A stretch of 64,000 nt of DNA from Noviherbaspirillum cavernae (lineage in GTDB: Bacteria; Pseudomonadota; Gammaproteobacteria; Burkholderiales; Burkholderiaceae_D): positions 3,720,001 through 3,784,000 of the forward strand of contig NZ_QYUN01000002.1 in NCBI RefSeq assembly GCF_003590875.1, written 5' to 3'. The notes under the pieces were generated by a model. That model did not search any database. It had not been told where the DNA came from and saw only the letters and a list, made by a program, of their open reading frames with translations. Below are positions 26,513 to 35,674 of the stretch, piece after piece (the stretch's first letter is position 1; each line of letters starts with the position of its first letter). The translations under genes were made by a program, and so were the position numbers.

Positions 26513-27553
26513 CTATTGCAAGCCTGCCGCCAATTCCCGCGTAAGCTCCGCCGCCGGAATCTCCCGGCATCCGCTCGCATTCTGGCCGGACCACAGCGGC
26601 GAGAACTCGCCGGAACCTTCGCTCTCGGCCTTGGCGCGCAAGGGCGCGATGGCAGCGGTTGCCAGCGGAAAGGCGGGCGGCGCGGCACTGATCGGGCCGA
26701 GCTCGCGGATGATGCGATTCACGATTCCGCGCGCAGGCCGGCCGGTGAACAGATTGGTGAGCGCAGTGTGGCGGGCGGCCTCGCTTTTCAGCGCGGCGCG
26801 GTGCACGGCGCTGGTCATCGCCTCGGGACAGAGCAGATAGGCCGTGCCAACCTGCATGCCGGCAGCACCCAGCTTCATCGCCGCCGCCACGCCTTTCGCA
26901 TCGGCGATGCCGCCGGCGGCGATGACGGGCAGCTTCACCGCGCGCACGATCTGCGGCAGCAGGGCAAACGTGCCCACCTGGGTGGTCAGGTCGTCCGACA
27001 GGAAGATGCCGCGGTGCCCGCCCGCCTCCAGACCTTGCGCGATGATGGCATCGACACCCTGCGCTTCGAGCCAGCGCGCTTCCTCGACGGTCGTGGCCGA
27101 GGACAGTATCTTCGCGCCCCAGCTCCTCGCGCGCGCCAGCAGATCGGCCGAAGGCAGGCCGAAATGAAAGCTGACCACGGCAGGCTTGAATTCCTCCAGC
27201 ACGTCGGCGGCTTCGGCGCTGAAGGGCGCGCGCCCCGGCCCGGCGGGGATGGCATCCGCATCGATCCCGTATTCCCGGTAATACGGCGACAGCGCAGTGC
27301 GCCATCCCGCCTCGCGCTCGGCGTTGACGGCCGGCGGCGTGTGACAGAAGAAGTTCACGTTGAACGGCTTGCCGGTGTTTTCCTTGATCGCCGCCAGCTC
27401 CTTGCGCATGGCGTCGATTGTGAGCATGGCGCAGGGCAGCGAGCCGAGGCCGCCGGCGTTGGAAACGGCAATCGCCAGCGCGCTGCCCTGCACGCCGGCC
27501 ATGGGGGCTTGAATGATCGGCAGCTCGATGCCGAGGAGGGATTGCAGTGTCAT
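26513..27553 (-). CDS. Nitronate monooxygenase (class I, 2-nitropropane dioxygenase family)
   Basis: 346 residues, FMN-dependent TIM barrel. LPIIQAPMAGVQGSALAIAVSNAGGLGSLP at the start, NVNFFCH, VSFHFGLPS, QGLEAGGHRGIF with the phosphate-binding glycines, VIAAGGIADAKGVAAAM and GTAYLLCPEA are all visible. The enzyme oxidises alkyl nitronates such as propionate 3-nitronate. His in QGLEAGGH is the likely catalytic base position of class I enzymes. It stands alone on the minus strand. Confidence 0.93.
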   Translation of the reverse strand: MTLQSLLGIELPIIQAPMAGVQGSALAIAVSNAGGLGSLPCAMLTIDAMRKELAAIKENTGKPFNVNFFCHTPPAVNAEREAGWRTALSPYYREYGIDADAIPAGPGRAPFSAEAADVLEEFKPAVVSFHFGLPSADLLARARSWGAKILSSATTVEEARWLEAQGVDAIIAQGLEAGGHRGIFLSDDLTTQVGTFALLPQIVRAVKLPVIAAGGIADAKGVAAAMKLGAAGMQVGTAYLLCPEAMTSAVHRAALKSEAARHTALTNLFTGRPARGIVNRIIRELGPISAAPPAFPLATAAIAPLRAKAESEGSGEFSPLWSGQNASGCREIPAAELTRELAAGLQ

Positions 27554-27742
27554 TGACTTGTCTCCGAGTGGTTTGCGTTCGCCGTACCGTCTTGCCGATG
27601 CGCTGTTTCACAGGCGGTGTTACCGACATCTCGCGATGTCGTCGTGCGCAAGATGCGCGTTCCATTGTCCTGCATTGCGGCGGATTGCCGCGTGTCCTGG
27701 AGATATACTTCTTGCTTCATAAAAACAAACAGGGAGGATTTG

Positions 27743-28321
27743 ATGAAAAAGTTTACTTTAACTGCACTTGCAGCCGCAGTGCTGCTGTCCGGCTGCGCGA
27801 CATCTCAACCGGAAAAGGATTCCGCGCAGACCACGGGACCCGCAGTACCCGCAGCCTCCGCATCCACTCAAAAGGCCGTGCCCGTGCCTGCCGCATCCTC
27901 CCGCAAGCTTGTGCTGAACATGTCCGGCGCAAAGACCTCGGTCGAGGCAAGAGACTGGTCCGGCTTCAAGGAAGAATGGCGTGCTGTCTTCGAAGAACAT
28001 GCGAAGGAAGCCGGCATCGCGTTCGCCATGCAGGAAGGCGAGCCTCGTCCGCTCGGCGAAGCCGGCACTCTGCTCGCCGTGCATGTCAACGACTACCGCA
28101 TGGTTGGCATTGGTTCGCGCATATTCTTCGGTGTGATGACCGGTAACGCCTATGTGGATGCCAGAGTCCGCTTCACCGACCTGAGCACCGGCAAATCCTT
28201 CGGCGAGCAAGACTACAACACCAGCTCGTCAGCCTGGCACGGCATCTTCGCCAAAATGACGCCGCAGCAGGTGGACGCCATCGCCACTGGCGTGTTTCAC
28301 GAATTGAAGCGCGCGCACTGA
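27743..28321 (+). CDS. Secreted lipoprotein, DUF4410-like
   Basis: 192 residues: MKKFTLTALAAAVLLSGCAT is a lipoprotein signal, followed by a Pro/Ala/Ser linker and a compact domain with NDYRMVGIGSRIFFGVMTGNAYVDARVRFTDL. The domain resembles DUF4410 outer-membrane lipoproteins; this is by eye. The start is set by AGGGAGGA just upstream. Longer in-frame upstream sequence overlaps the divergent promoter region and lacks a signal peptide. Confidence 0.7.
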   Translation: MKKFTLTALAAAVLLSGCATSQPEKDSAQTTGPAVPAASASTQKAVPVPAASSRKLVLNMSGAKTSVEARDWSGFKEEWRAVFEEHAKEAGIAFAMQEGEPRPLGEAGTLLAVHVNDYRMVGIGSRIFFGVMTGNAYVDARVRFTDLSTGKSFGEQDYNTSSSAWHGIFAKMTPQQVDAIATGVFHELKRAH

Positions 28322-28537
28322 ACCGGCAAGGCGGGATCGCCGCTTGCAGGGGGCTGGTTTTTCGAACTGGCACGCTGTACCCACCCGACCCGGCATATAG
28401 CGATTTGGCATGATGCAAGCGGAGCGAGCCTGGAACGTTCTCCATAGCAAGTTTCCGTTTGCCCCCCCTTGAACTGCGTGAGTCCGCACCGCATATCAGG
28501 AATTCAGATCGCTGTTTGACCCTGGCTCTTGGCGCAT

Positions 28538-28558
28538 TGGTGCGTGGAACGCACTCCC
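28538..28558. repeat. Short palindrome GGTGCGTGGAACGCACT
   Basis: GGTGCG-TGGAA-CGCAC repeat; related copies at 32501-32528 and 34016-34041. It is just in front of the zinc-ribbon gene. Confidence 0.55.
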
Positions 28559-28579
28559 ATTTGAATGAAGGAATGATTC

Positions 28580-28876
28580 ATGGACTGTCCTGTATGCAAG
28601 AACGTGAAACTTGTCATGTCTGATCGGCAAGGCATCGAGATTGATTACTGTCCGACCTGCCGCGGCGTCTGGCTCGATCGCGGCGAACTCGACAAGATCA
28701 TTGACCGCTCAGTCGGCGTTGCCCCGCAGCCGGTTCCGCAACAAGTCCGGCATGATCCCTACCAGGGGCAGCAGCAGCCACAAGGATTCGGACAGTCGCA
28801 GGGCTATCCGCAACAGGGTTACCACAAGAAAAAGAAACGCGAAGGCTTTCTTGGGGAGCTGTTTGACTTCGATTGA
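28580..28876 (+). CDS. TFIIB-type zinc-ribbon protein
   Basis: 98 residues. MDCPVCKNVKLVMSDRQGIEIDYCPTCRGVWLDRGELDKII is the zf-TFIIB domain (CPVC ... CPTC). The middle is Gln/Gly/Pro-rich and probably disordered, the end is basic then acidic (KKKKREGFLGELFDFD). The family is widespread and uncharacterised; zinc binding is the only safe prediction. The start follows a GAAGGAA ribosome site. Confidence 0.85.
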   Translation: MDCPVCKNVKLVMSDRQGIEIDYCPTCRGVWLDRGELDKIIDRSVGVAPQPVPQQVRHDPYQGQQQPQGFGQSQGYPQQGYHKKKKREGFLGELFDFD

Positions 28877-28940
28877 TGCCTTGTGAGCGGCGATGGACAG
28901 GTCTGGCGCAGCCTGTTCAAAATCAAGAGGTGAAACAAAA

Positions 28941-28964
28941 ACCGCGTGGGCACCTGGTGCCCAC
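28941..28964. repeat. REP unit
   Basis: ACCGCGTGGGCACCTGGTGCCCAC, a single copy of the GTGGGCA palindrome class, between the zinc-ribbon gene and the convergent methyltransferase. Confidence 0.65.
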
Positions 28965-29072
28965 TGCCGCCAGACGGAAAGCGGTGTTCCTGCAAGTGGT
29001 CGTGACAATTGATCGTGGCAATTGAGCGTGGCGCTTGCTCAAGCACCACCTCATCATTCCGGCAGCCTGTGT

Positions 29073-30020
29073 TCAGACCGTCCCCGCCAGCGCCTTGCAC
29101 ATTTCCTCGACATGCCGCTCATCCGTTCCGCAGCACCCGCCGATGACACGCAACTCTTTCAGCATGCGCTTCGCGTCACGCGTCTCTTGTCCGAGTTCCA
29201 CCGGGACACCATCATCCAATTCCGTCGAGGCATCCAGTTCCGCATGGCTTTTCTTCGATGCATTCGGCCTCAAGCCGCGAATTCTTGATCCCCATTCGCC
29301 GTCTGCCGCGAAGGTGTTCGCGAAATGCGTCGGATGCACGCAATTGATCATGTAGTAGGCTGCATGGCCCTGCGTGGCTGCATCGGTTTTCTCGATCGCG
29401 TCCTTGAGCGACTGGCCTGAAGGCAACTTCCCGTCGGTTTCCAGCGTGAACGAGATGACCGCCGGCATGCCTGCAGCCTTTGCCGCGTTGACGACGCCGA
29501 TTGCCTCCTCCACATAGTTGATGGTGAACGCCGAAACCATATCCGCGTCCGTCTGCGCGAAGGTCCGGATTTGTTCGGCATGATAGTCCTGCGCCGCGAC
29601 GGCGCTCATCTTCGCGGACGGCACATAGCCGTCGCCGCGCGGCCCGATATTGCCGCTGATGACGATCTTCGTGTGTTCCGTTTCGTATGCATCCCGGATC
29701 TCGACAAGCATGGCAATCGCCTGCCGGTTGATTTCCGGCAAGGCATCGGGCGGCAAGCCGACCTTCTGCGCCCAGTCGCGGTTGGCGCGCCATGTCGGAC
29801 TTTCGAGAACCAGCCCCATGCCGTAGCGTCGCGCCATTTCCGCATAGAGGCGATAGTAGTCCCGCAGCCGCTGTCTGCCGGAATCGCTCTGCAGCAGGAC
29901 AAAAGAGGCGAACTCGGGCAAGTCGATGCCGTCCCGGAAAATCAACGTGGTTTCGAGTCCGCTGTCGGTGACAAACATGCCTTGCGATAACTGCGGCAAA
30001 TGCGATCGGTACTTGGCCAT
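29073..30020 (-). CDS. Homocysteine S-methyltransferase family protein
   Basis: 315 residues, zinc-dependent TIM barrel. LSQGMFVTDSGLETTLIFRDG at the start, NIGPRGDGY, the zinc ligand Cys in INCVHPTHF and the paired ligands in IGGCCGTDERHV are visible. It should methylate homocysteine to methionine using S-methylmethionine or a related donor; some family members act on selenium compounds. The start MAKYRSHL was chosen over a longer frame that reads through upstream non-coding sequence. Confidence 0.9.
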   Translation of the reverse strand: MAKYRSHLPQLSQGMFVTDSGLETTLIFRDGIDLPEFASFVLLQSDSGRQRLRDYYRLYAEMARRYGMGLVLESPTWRANRDWAQKVGLPPDALPEINRQAIAMLVEIRDAYETEHTKIVISGNIGPRGDGYVPSAKMSAVAAQDYHAEQIRTFAQTDADMVSAFTINYVEEAIGVVNAAKAAGMPAVISFTLETDGKLPSGQSLKDAIEKTDAATQGHAAYYMINCVHPTHFANTFAADGEWGSRIRGLRPNASKKSHAELDASTELDDGVPVELGQETRDAKRMLKELRVIGGCCGTDERHVEEMCKALAGTV

Positions 30021-30238
30021 CGGAATCTCCTGCGATGGGTGGAACAGGACATTGCCACTATAGGATTCAGCGCCGCGGCATATTGCGCGACATGGCCGAT
30101 TCCTTGATCTGCCACAAGCGGAAAGAAAGCGGATGGCACCACCACGAAGCGGGGGACGACAGCGTGCCGGGTCGACACATTGCGGCCATGCAAACCATTT
30201 CAACAACGCGATGCCCGCTCGTTCAATCAGCACGGTAC

Positions 30239-31084
30239 CTACCGTGCTCGGTCATGCTGTTCGATGACGGCATTCACCTCGGCGCCGAACAGCATGACCG
30301 CAGAGGAGAGGAAGAAGTACAACAGCAGCGCGATGATGGCGCCGATGCTGCCATAGGTGGCGCTGTAGTCGCCGAAATTGCGCAGATAGTAATTGAACCC
30401 CAAGGACGCCGCGATCCAGGCAAGGACGGCGATGGTCGCACCGGGACTGATGAAATGGAATTCCTGCTCGGCGTCGGGCGCAACGTAATAGATCAAGGCG
30501 ACCACCAGCATCAGCAGCAGCAAAGCCGCCGGCCAGCGCAGCCATGCCCACAAGATGACAAACAACTGCTCCACTCCTGCCTGGTATGCCAGCCATTGAA
30601 TCGTTTGCGGGCCGATGGCCAGCAGCACGATGGCGGCGATCAGCATGACGGCAATGCCTATCGTGTAAAAAATCGATAACGGAAAGCGTTTCCATACCGG
30701 ACGGCTTTCGCTCACATCATGGGCAATGTTCAGCGCATGCATCGTGACGCGCATCGCGGCGGACGCGGTCCAGAGCGTCATGATCATGCCAAGCGATGCC
30801 AGACTGCCGTTCTTCTGCTGAAGCTCATCGATGACGGCGTTGACCGGCTGCATTGCCTCTTGCGGCAGCAGGATTTGCGCGCGTTCCTGCAGCCACTCGA
30901 AGAAATCGGACAGCTCCAGAAAGCCGAGCAGGGCGATGAGAAAAATGATGAAGGGGAAGATGGAAAACAGCACCTCGTACGCAAGCGCGGCGGCATGGGT
31001 CACCATGTCGTCGTCGACGAACTCCTTGACCGATGTCGTGACAAGTTCCAATGGACCGATCCCGCGCAGGCCGGGTATTCGCAT
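30239..31084 (-). CDS. YihY/BrkB-family inner membrane protein
   Basis: 281 residues with about six transmembrane helices. THAAALAYEVLFSIFPFIIFL, QAGVEQLF, HFISPGATIAVLAWIAASLGFNYYL and YGSIGAIIALLLYFFLSSAVMLFGAEVNAV are the family pattern. BrkB-like proteins were once called ribonuclease BN; a nuclease role is not supported. A membrane transporter or lipid role is possible. It is 34 bases from the patatin gene on the same strand. Confidence 0.9.
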   Translation of the reverse strand: MRIPGLRGIGPLELVTTSVKEFVDDDMVTHAAALAYEVLFSIFPFIIFLIALLGFLELSDFFEWLQERAQILLPQEAMQPVNAVIDELQQKNGSLASLGMIMTLWTASAAMRVTMHALNIAHDVSESRPVWKRFPLSIFYTIGIAVMLIAAIVLLAIGPQTIQWLAYQAGVEQLFVILWAWLRWPAALLLLMLVVALIYYVAPDAEQEFHFISPGATIAVLAWIAASLGFNYYLRNFGDYSATYGSIGAIIALLLYFFLSSAVMLFGAEVNAVIEQHDRAR

Positions 31085-31118
31085 TCGTCATGAATCCTTC
31101 GCCGCACGAACAATCGAT

Positions 31119-32168
31119 TCAGACCAGCGTCAGCAATTCATCGAGATCGAGCGTGGAGGTTTTGCCGATATCGTGCCGGTGTTCCTGGTAGAAGGTGGCG
31201 GCGGAAAGGCGGCCATGGTCGCGCAGCATGCACAGAAAATCCCATTCGGCATTGAGCTTGGAGGAGGAGCCCAGATCCTCCAGCGCCGTGCCCGCGATGC
31301 GATGAATGCGCATACTGGCCCAGCGCGCTCCCTCGGTCTTGCCAAGGTCGGCTATTTTCCGCAGCAACGCGATCATTCGCAGCTCCTTGAGCAGGGGGGC
31401 ATTGAAGGCGATTTCGTTGAGGCGATTGTGAATCTCCCGCGCCGTGCGCGGCAGGCTTTTGCGCAGCACCGGATTGATCTGGACCAGGATGGTATCCCGG
31501 CATTGCGAGTCCCGTACCAGCGGCGTGATGGTGGGGTTGCCGGCAAAACCCCCATCCCAGTAAGCCTCGCCATCGATCTCGACCGCCTGGAACATGGTTG
31601 GCAGGCACGCCGAAGCGAGCAGAACATCCGGCGTGATTTCCTCATTGCGGAACACCCGCCCCCTGCCGGTGTGCACATTGGTCGCCGTCACGAACAAGTT
31701 GATGGACGACTTGGCAAGCCGATTGAAGTCGATGCATTCTTCCAGCACGTCCCGCAGCGGATTGGACCCATTGGGATTCAGGTCGTAAGGTGAAAACACG
31801 CGTGCCGCGATGTCCGCGGCAAGGTATAGCGGAGAGTTGTCCAGCGACCAGCGCCCCATCAGGACATCCATGGGGGAACGCTGGAAAGGGCTGAAGCGGG
31901 CCGCTTCGGAATTGCGCCGCCAGAATCGCTCCAATGCGGCGCGCCCGCCTTCCGGCCCGCCTTGTTCATAGCCATCGATCATCACTGCGGCATTCATCGC
32001 GCCGGCCGAGGTTCCGGAGATGGCATCGATGCGCAGCCACGGCTCCTGCAGAGCGCGATCCAGTACGCCCCAGGTGAAAGCGCCATGCGAACCTCCGCCT
32101 TGCAAGGCGAAATCCACAAGCACCTCTTCACCATTCCTGGCATGAGTTTTCGCAGTCGTAGTGGCCAT
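31119..32168 (-). CDS. Patatin-like phospholipase
   Basis: 349 residues. Oxyanion loop ALQGGGSHGAF near residue 24, nucleophile elbow GTSAGAM with Ser near residue 50 and the catalytic Asp in YWDGGFAGNP. These give a Ser-Asp dyad lipid acyl hydrolase; RssA/ExoU-type members act on phospholipids or lipoproteins. No signal peptide is visible. GGGAGG precedes the chosen ATG closely. The protein's tail (EHRHDIGKTSTLDLDELL) is charged. Confidence 0.88.
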   Translation of the reverse strand: MATTTAKTHARNGEEVLVDFALQGGGSHGAFTWGVLDRALQEPWLRIDAISGTSAGAMNAAVMIDGYEQGGPEGGRAALERFWRRNSEAARFSPFQRSPMDVLMGRWSLDNSPLYLAADIAARVFSPYDLNPNGSNPLRDVLEECIDFNRLAKSSINLFVTATNVHTGRGRVFRNEEITPDVLLASACLPTMFQAVEIDGEAYWDGGFAGNPTITPLVRDSQCRDTILVQINPVLRKSLPRTAREIHNRLNEIAFNAPLLKELRMIALLRKIADLGKTEGARWASMRIHRIAGTALEDLGSSSKLNAEWDFLCMLRDHGRLSAATFYQEHRHDIGKTSTLDLDELLTLV

Positions 32169-32853
32169 CACCCCTCCCAATCAAAAGATCGCGCGATTGA
32201 ATTTGAAAAGATTTCCGCTCGTGTCCGCCGGCCTGACGCTCGTCTGAAAGTTGCCATTGACCGGCAGAAAATCGGCGCGACATCACGTAAAAAAGCACAA
32301 TTACTCGGCAAAAAACGGATGCGATTGAGGATATACCCAGCCAAAGCACGCCACGGCAGGAACTGCACCGGCACTACGACTGGATCAATCAATGGCCTGC
32401 GTTGTCGCTGACAAGAAACATACGCAGAGGAGCGCAGCAAGCGCAGGGGCGCTCGGCACACCAATTCCGAAGGTTCGATCAGCGAATATCCCGCAGGGAA
32501 GAAATGGCGCGTGGAACGACCCTGCGCTGCTCTCGGAGTCGCCGCAGCCGCACACCGCGCGACATGAGCGATTCCTCGATCTTTCGCAAGCGGGAAGATC
32601 AGAGGCATTTTTGAGAAATCGCGCCGTGCAGAAACGCCCTATCTGCGCCACCCGATTTACGCGGAGCGGAACCATCCCCTATCTGAAAATCACTCATGGG
32701 AATCCCGGCCTCCGGCATGACGTCAATGCGCTCAGGTTGGAACATCAAATGCCGTCGTTGGCATAGCGCCTGTTTCAGAAATGAAGGGAACAGGCGCTTT
32801 TTCCCCAGATATTCACAAGTCATTTGAACATACAAGGCGAGGACCAAACCATC
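32169..32853. other. Intergenic region carrying the second hrp box
   Basis: 685 bases between divergent patatin and effector-candidate genes. It holds an AT-rich patch (32260-32340), a degraded palindrome (32501-32528), a 42-base block at 32557-32598 that resembles 30085-30126, and the hrp box at 32668. No coding frame is convincing. Confidence 0.55.
32668..32696 (+). promoter_or_regulatory. HrpL-type hrp box upstream of effector candidate
   Basis: GGAACC at 32668-32673, exactly 16 bases, then TCACTCA at 32690-32696. Only the first base of CCACNNA differs. It lies 157 bases before the start codon at 32854 on the same strand. Spacing and strength match the box at 654-682. Confidence 0.62.
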
Positions 32854-33843
32854 ATGCATATTTCCCCCATTCGCTCCAATCAAACGCCACCCGTTACTGC
32901 CGCGCAGGACAGTCAAAATCCGACGATTACCCACCACATGGATATTGACTCGGACGAAGAGGGGAAGCAGGAATCAAACAACGCGGGAAAAAGAAGTTCT
33001 CTGCGCTTGCATCAGCAGAAGCTGGTTAGAGATGCGAGATTGACGCAGGCAAGAAAAGAACTCGGCGTCATGCCGTTGGACCACTCGAACAATGATGTGT
33101 CGGAATATTTCACAATACCGTTATCCCCAGGTGTCAACGGCGTCGGTTATACCGCCGAGGAGGCGCACAAGAGGATCAAGGAAAAACTTGAGGACTCTGC
33201 CCGCACGGAGACGTCGCTGGATGCCTTTAAAGAGGAAAGTGGCGACGCGACAGATAAGGCTGGGAAATGGAAACTGCCGCTCATGGCGTTCGCACTGCGG
33301 GAGGAGGCGGCCAGCCTCACCGGGAAGAATGCAACAGACCCCATAACCAGCACTTACAGCAAGCACAATGATGATCCCAACGATTCCCGTCGGGAATATC
33401 ACACCTATACCGAATATACGGAGAATATTGTTACCCTTCCTCGCAATGCCAGCCATACACCGAATCCGCATAGTCGCGATCCAAGCGAAAACACGGGCGT
33501 GCCCATTACGGACCTCAATGGAAAACCTGTTCGGTATGAAAAAGCGCACCAGGCAGCGTTTCAATTTACCGGACAGGCAGGCGGTACGGTATGGGTACCT
33601 ACGCAGGGAAATCAGGCAGTCGATTCGAGATTGGAACGATTCATAAAGGCGGGTAAAGCGGGCGGCTTCATATACCGCTACGACACCGCAAATGAGAGCA
33701 GTCTGTATGCGGTTCGGCGGAACGCCGACGACGGTTGGGAATTACGCCAGGCGTCCTACAAGCGTCGACAACAATCCCTAGGCACCTCAAGCAGTGGCCC
33801 GACGAGTGCCAGTACCAATGATGGCAGTTCAGGCATGGACTGA
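32854..33843 (+). CDS. Unrecognised hydrophilic protein; candidate type III effector
   Basis: 329 residues, no signal peptide, no membrane segment and no motif I recognise. The first ~50 residues (MHISPIRSNQTPPVTAAQDS onwards) are Ser/Thr/Pro/Gln-rich and lack acidic residues at the very start, as T3SS signals often do. A basic helical stretch follows (residues ~55-75), then a mixed globular region with FQFTGQAGGTVWVPT and FIKAGKAGGFIYRYD, and a Ser/Gly/Thr-rich tail. The gene is more AT-rich than its neighbours. No chaperone gene is beside it. Effector status rests on the hrp box and the N-terminal composition. Confidence 0.6.
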   Translation: MHISPIRSNQTPPVTAAQDSQNPTITHHMDIDSDEEGKQESNNAGKRSSLRLHQQKLVRDARLTQARKELGVMPLDHSNNDVSEYFTIPLSPGVNGVGYTAEEAHKRIKEKLEDSARTETSLDAFKEESGDATDKAGKWKLPLMAFALREEAASLTGKNATDPITSTYSKHNDDPNDSRREYHTYTEYTENIVTLPRNASHTPNPHSRDPSENTGVPITDLNGKPVRYEKAHQAAFQFTGQAGGTVWVPTQGNQAVDSRLERFIKAGKAGGFIYRYDTANESSLYAVRRNADDGWELRQASYKRRQQSLGTSSSGPTSASTNDGSSGMD

Positions 33844-34002
33844 ACTGCCGAGACTGGAGTCGTCCGTTTCATTGTCTTTCTGACTGGATGCGTCATTGAC
33901 GGGCATACGAATCGCATCATTGGCTAGCTGAAGTCCGATTTGACCGACCCTGCAACGAGAGCAGGGGGTTATGGAGGGCGCGCCAATTCCGAAAGCTCAA
34001 TC

Positions 34003-34179
34003 TCATAGATGAGAAATGGTGCGTGGAACGCACCCTACGCTTTCTGCACGAACATCCTCTATGGCATTGCGCAAGGCGATGCGAACCGGCTCGTCGCACA
34101 GGAGGGGCCGACGACGATAGGCGACCATCGTGAAGAAACAAGTTGATCCGGCAACCGAAGCGCGACGATAGCGTGACAT
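34003..34179 (-). pseudogene. RAYT (REP-associated tyrosine transposase) N-terminal remnant
   Basis: MSRYRRASVAGSTCFFTMVA and YRRRPLLCDEPVRIALRNAI match the first ~43 residues of RAYT proteins, which in full length carry HUH-type single-strand nuclease motifs. The frame then runs into palindromic repeat sequence; the HUH motif and catalytic tyrosine are missing. It is a dead fragment. Confidence 0.72.
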
Positions 34180-34241
34180 GGTTGCGTATTTCAAGGCGGG
34201 AGACGGCGGGAAAACCGGATGGTGAGGATAGGGCGAATTTC

Positions 34242-34345
34242 GTAGGGTGGGCATGTAATGCCCACCCGGATGAATTCGGACGATGACATGATGATGTTGG
34301 GTTATCGAAGAACCGTGTGGGCATATGGTGCCCACACTACCCGAC
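34242..34345. repeat. Two REP units in inverted arrangement
   Basis: Unit 1 (34242-34267) reads GTAGGGTGGGCATGTAATGC then a closing arm; unit 2 (34309-34345) reads ACCGTGTGGGCATATGGTGC and ends in CTACCCGAC. Opposite orientation at about 40 bases separation is the BIME-like layout. Confidence 0.72.
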
Positions 34346-34467
34346 TATAATCACGAACGCCCCAACATGGCTATCGGCGACATCCCCCAAACAGAAACCG
34401 GCCTTAGCCACTTAGTTTCAACTTTCAGGCCGCTTCAAAAATGGGGCTTACCATAGAAAAGCACTGT

Positions 34468-35586
34468 ATGAAAAAAATTCTAGGATTTGATGCGCTTCGA
34501 GCTCTATCAGTTGTGCTTGTGATCTTGTCCCATGTTGGAATCATCGGCTCTGTTTCTTCGCCGATATTGAAGGCCTTTTTTACAGTCTTTAATGCGAATA
34601 CGGGCGTCACCATCTTCTTCGTTCTATCCGGTTTCCTTATTACCAGCCTCTTGATTTCCGAGTACAAGAGCACCGGCAGCATAAGCATCAAGAATTTCTT
34701 TATTCGCAGGGCATTGCGTATCCTGCCTCTGTACTATCTGGTTGTTGCGATGACGATGCTGATTTACTTGGTCGGTGAATTTCGCAACTTTCCGTATGTA
34801 CGCTTTCAGACGATCCTGCACGCGCTCACTTATACCTATAATTTCATTCCATCAGCGCTGGAAAAAAATTTCCTGAGCCATTTGTGGAGCTTGGCGGTTG
34901 AGGAGCAGTTTTATTTGCTCTGGCCTTTTGTATTTTTTCTTTTAATCGGCAAGACCTATAGACTCGTTCTCTTCTGCATTGCGTTTGTCGCATGCTGTTT
35001 CGCATTCTATTTTGTGAGCGTCAATTGGGGTGAATTGCAGGGGACGTTTTCCCTGGATAGATGGTTTATTCCAGCGGCCTATCCAATCATCGTCGGCTGC
35101 TTGTTCGCGCTACTGATTAACGGAGTGAATGCGCGTGAAAGGTATGCGAAAGTCTTGTCGTCACCCTTGGCTTTGGCCTGTTCGTTCATCCTTGTCTGCA
35201 GCCCGCTCTTTCTGCCGCAAACGGTCAGCTTTGTGGTTCATAAACTGGCGATCGTGCTTGGGATAGCAGGAATTATCTCTTGGATTTTCTTGAATCAGAG
35301 CTCGCTGTTAGTCAAACACATGGACTGGGGGCCGATTGGGTATATCGGCACAATTAGCTATGGGCTCTATGTATGGCAGGGCGTCTTAACGGGCAACGGT
35401 AGCTATCGGGAGATATGGTTCTTTCCACCTCCTCCACTGCTTGGCGCTCTATTAACTTTTTTAGTTGCACCGTTGTCATACCACTACTTTGAAAGGTGGT
35501 TCTTGGTCCGGAAATCCAGGTACTCCAAAGACTCGGTTCCAGTCACTGTTCACTCGGCAGCGAATGAACATTTACAGCTGCGATAG
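34468..35586 (+). CDS. Acyltransferase-3 family membrane protein (OafA/YrhL-like)
   Basis: 372 residues with about ten transmembrane helices. GFDALRALSVVLVILSHVG carries the conserved catalytic-site region (His of the ILSH motif), followed by TIFFVLSGFLITSLL, FIRRALRILPLYYLVV and HLWSLAVEEQFYLLWP. Members O-acetylate sugars of LPS, exopolysaccharide or Nod factors. ATG 34468 was chosen because the family starts at KKILGFDALRA. The gene is clearly more AT-rich than the core sequence, so acquisition by transfer is likely. No glycosyltransferase cluster is near it. Confidence 0.92.
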   Translation: MKKILGFDALRALSVVLVILSHVGIIGSVSSPILKAFFTVFNANTGVTIFFVLSGFLITSLLISEYKSTGSISIKNFFIRRALRILPLYYLVVAMTMLIYLVGEFRNFPYVRFQTILHALTYTYNFIPSALEKNFLSHLWSLAVEEQFYLLWPFVFFLLIGKTYRLVLFCIAFVACCFAFYFVSVNWGELQGTFSLDRWFIPAAYPIIVGCLFALLINGVNARERYAKVLSSPLALACSFILVCSPLFLPQTVSFVVHKLAIVLGIAGIISWIFLNQSSLLVKHMDWGPIGYIGTISYGLYVWQGVLTGNGSYREIWFFPPPPLLGALLTFLVAPLSYHYFERWFLVRKSRYSKDSVPVTVHSAANEHLQLR

Positions 35587-35674
35587 TTGAAGCGATCAAA
35601 TTGGCTTTCTACGATGTGACCAGGCTGCTCGTATGGCCGACATAGTGGGTGATGGTGTAGTTGCTCTGGCTTGC

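Larger units (their letters stand above)
33844..34467. other. Intergenic repeat-rich stretch
   Basis: 624 bases with the GGTGCGTGGAACGCACC palindrome (34016-34041), an N-terminal RAYT remnant and two REP units (34242-34345). Nothing else gene-like is seen. Confidence 0.6.
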
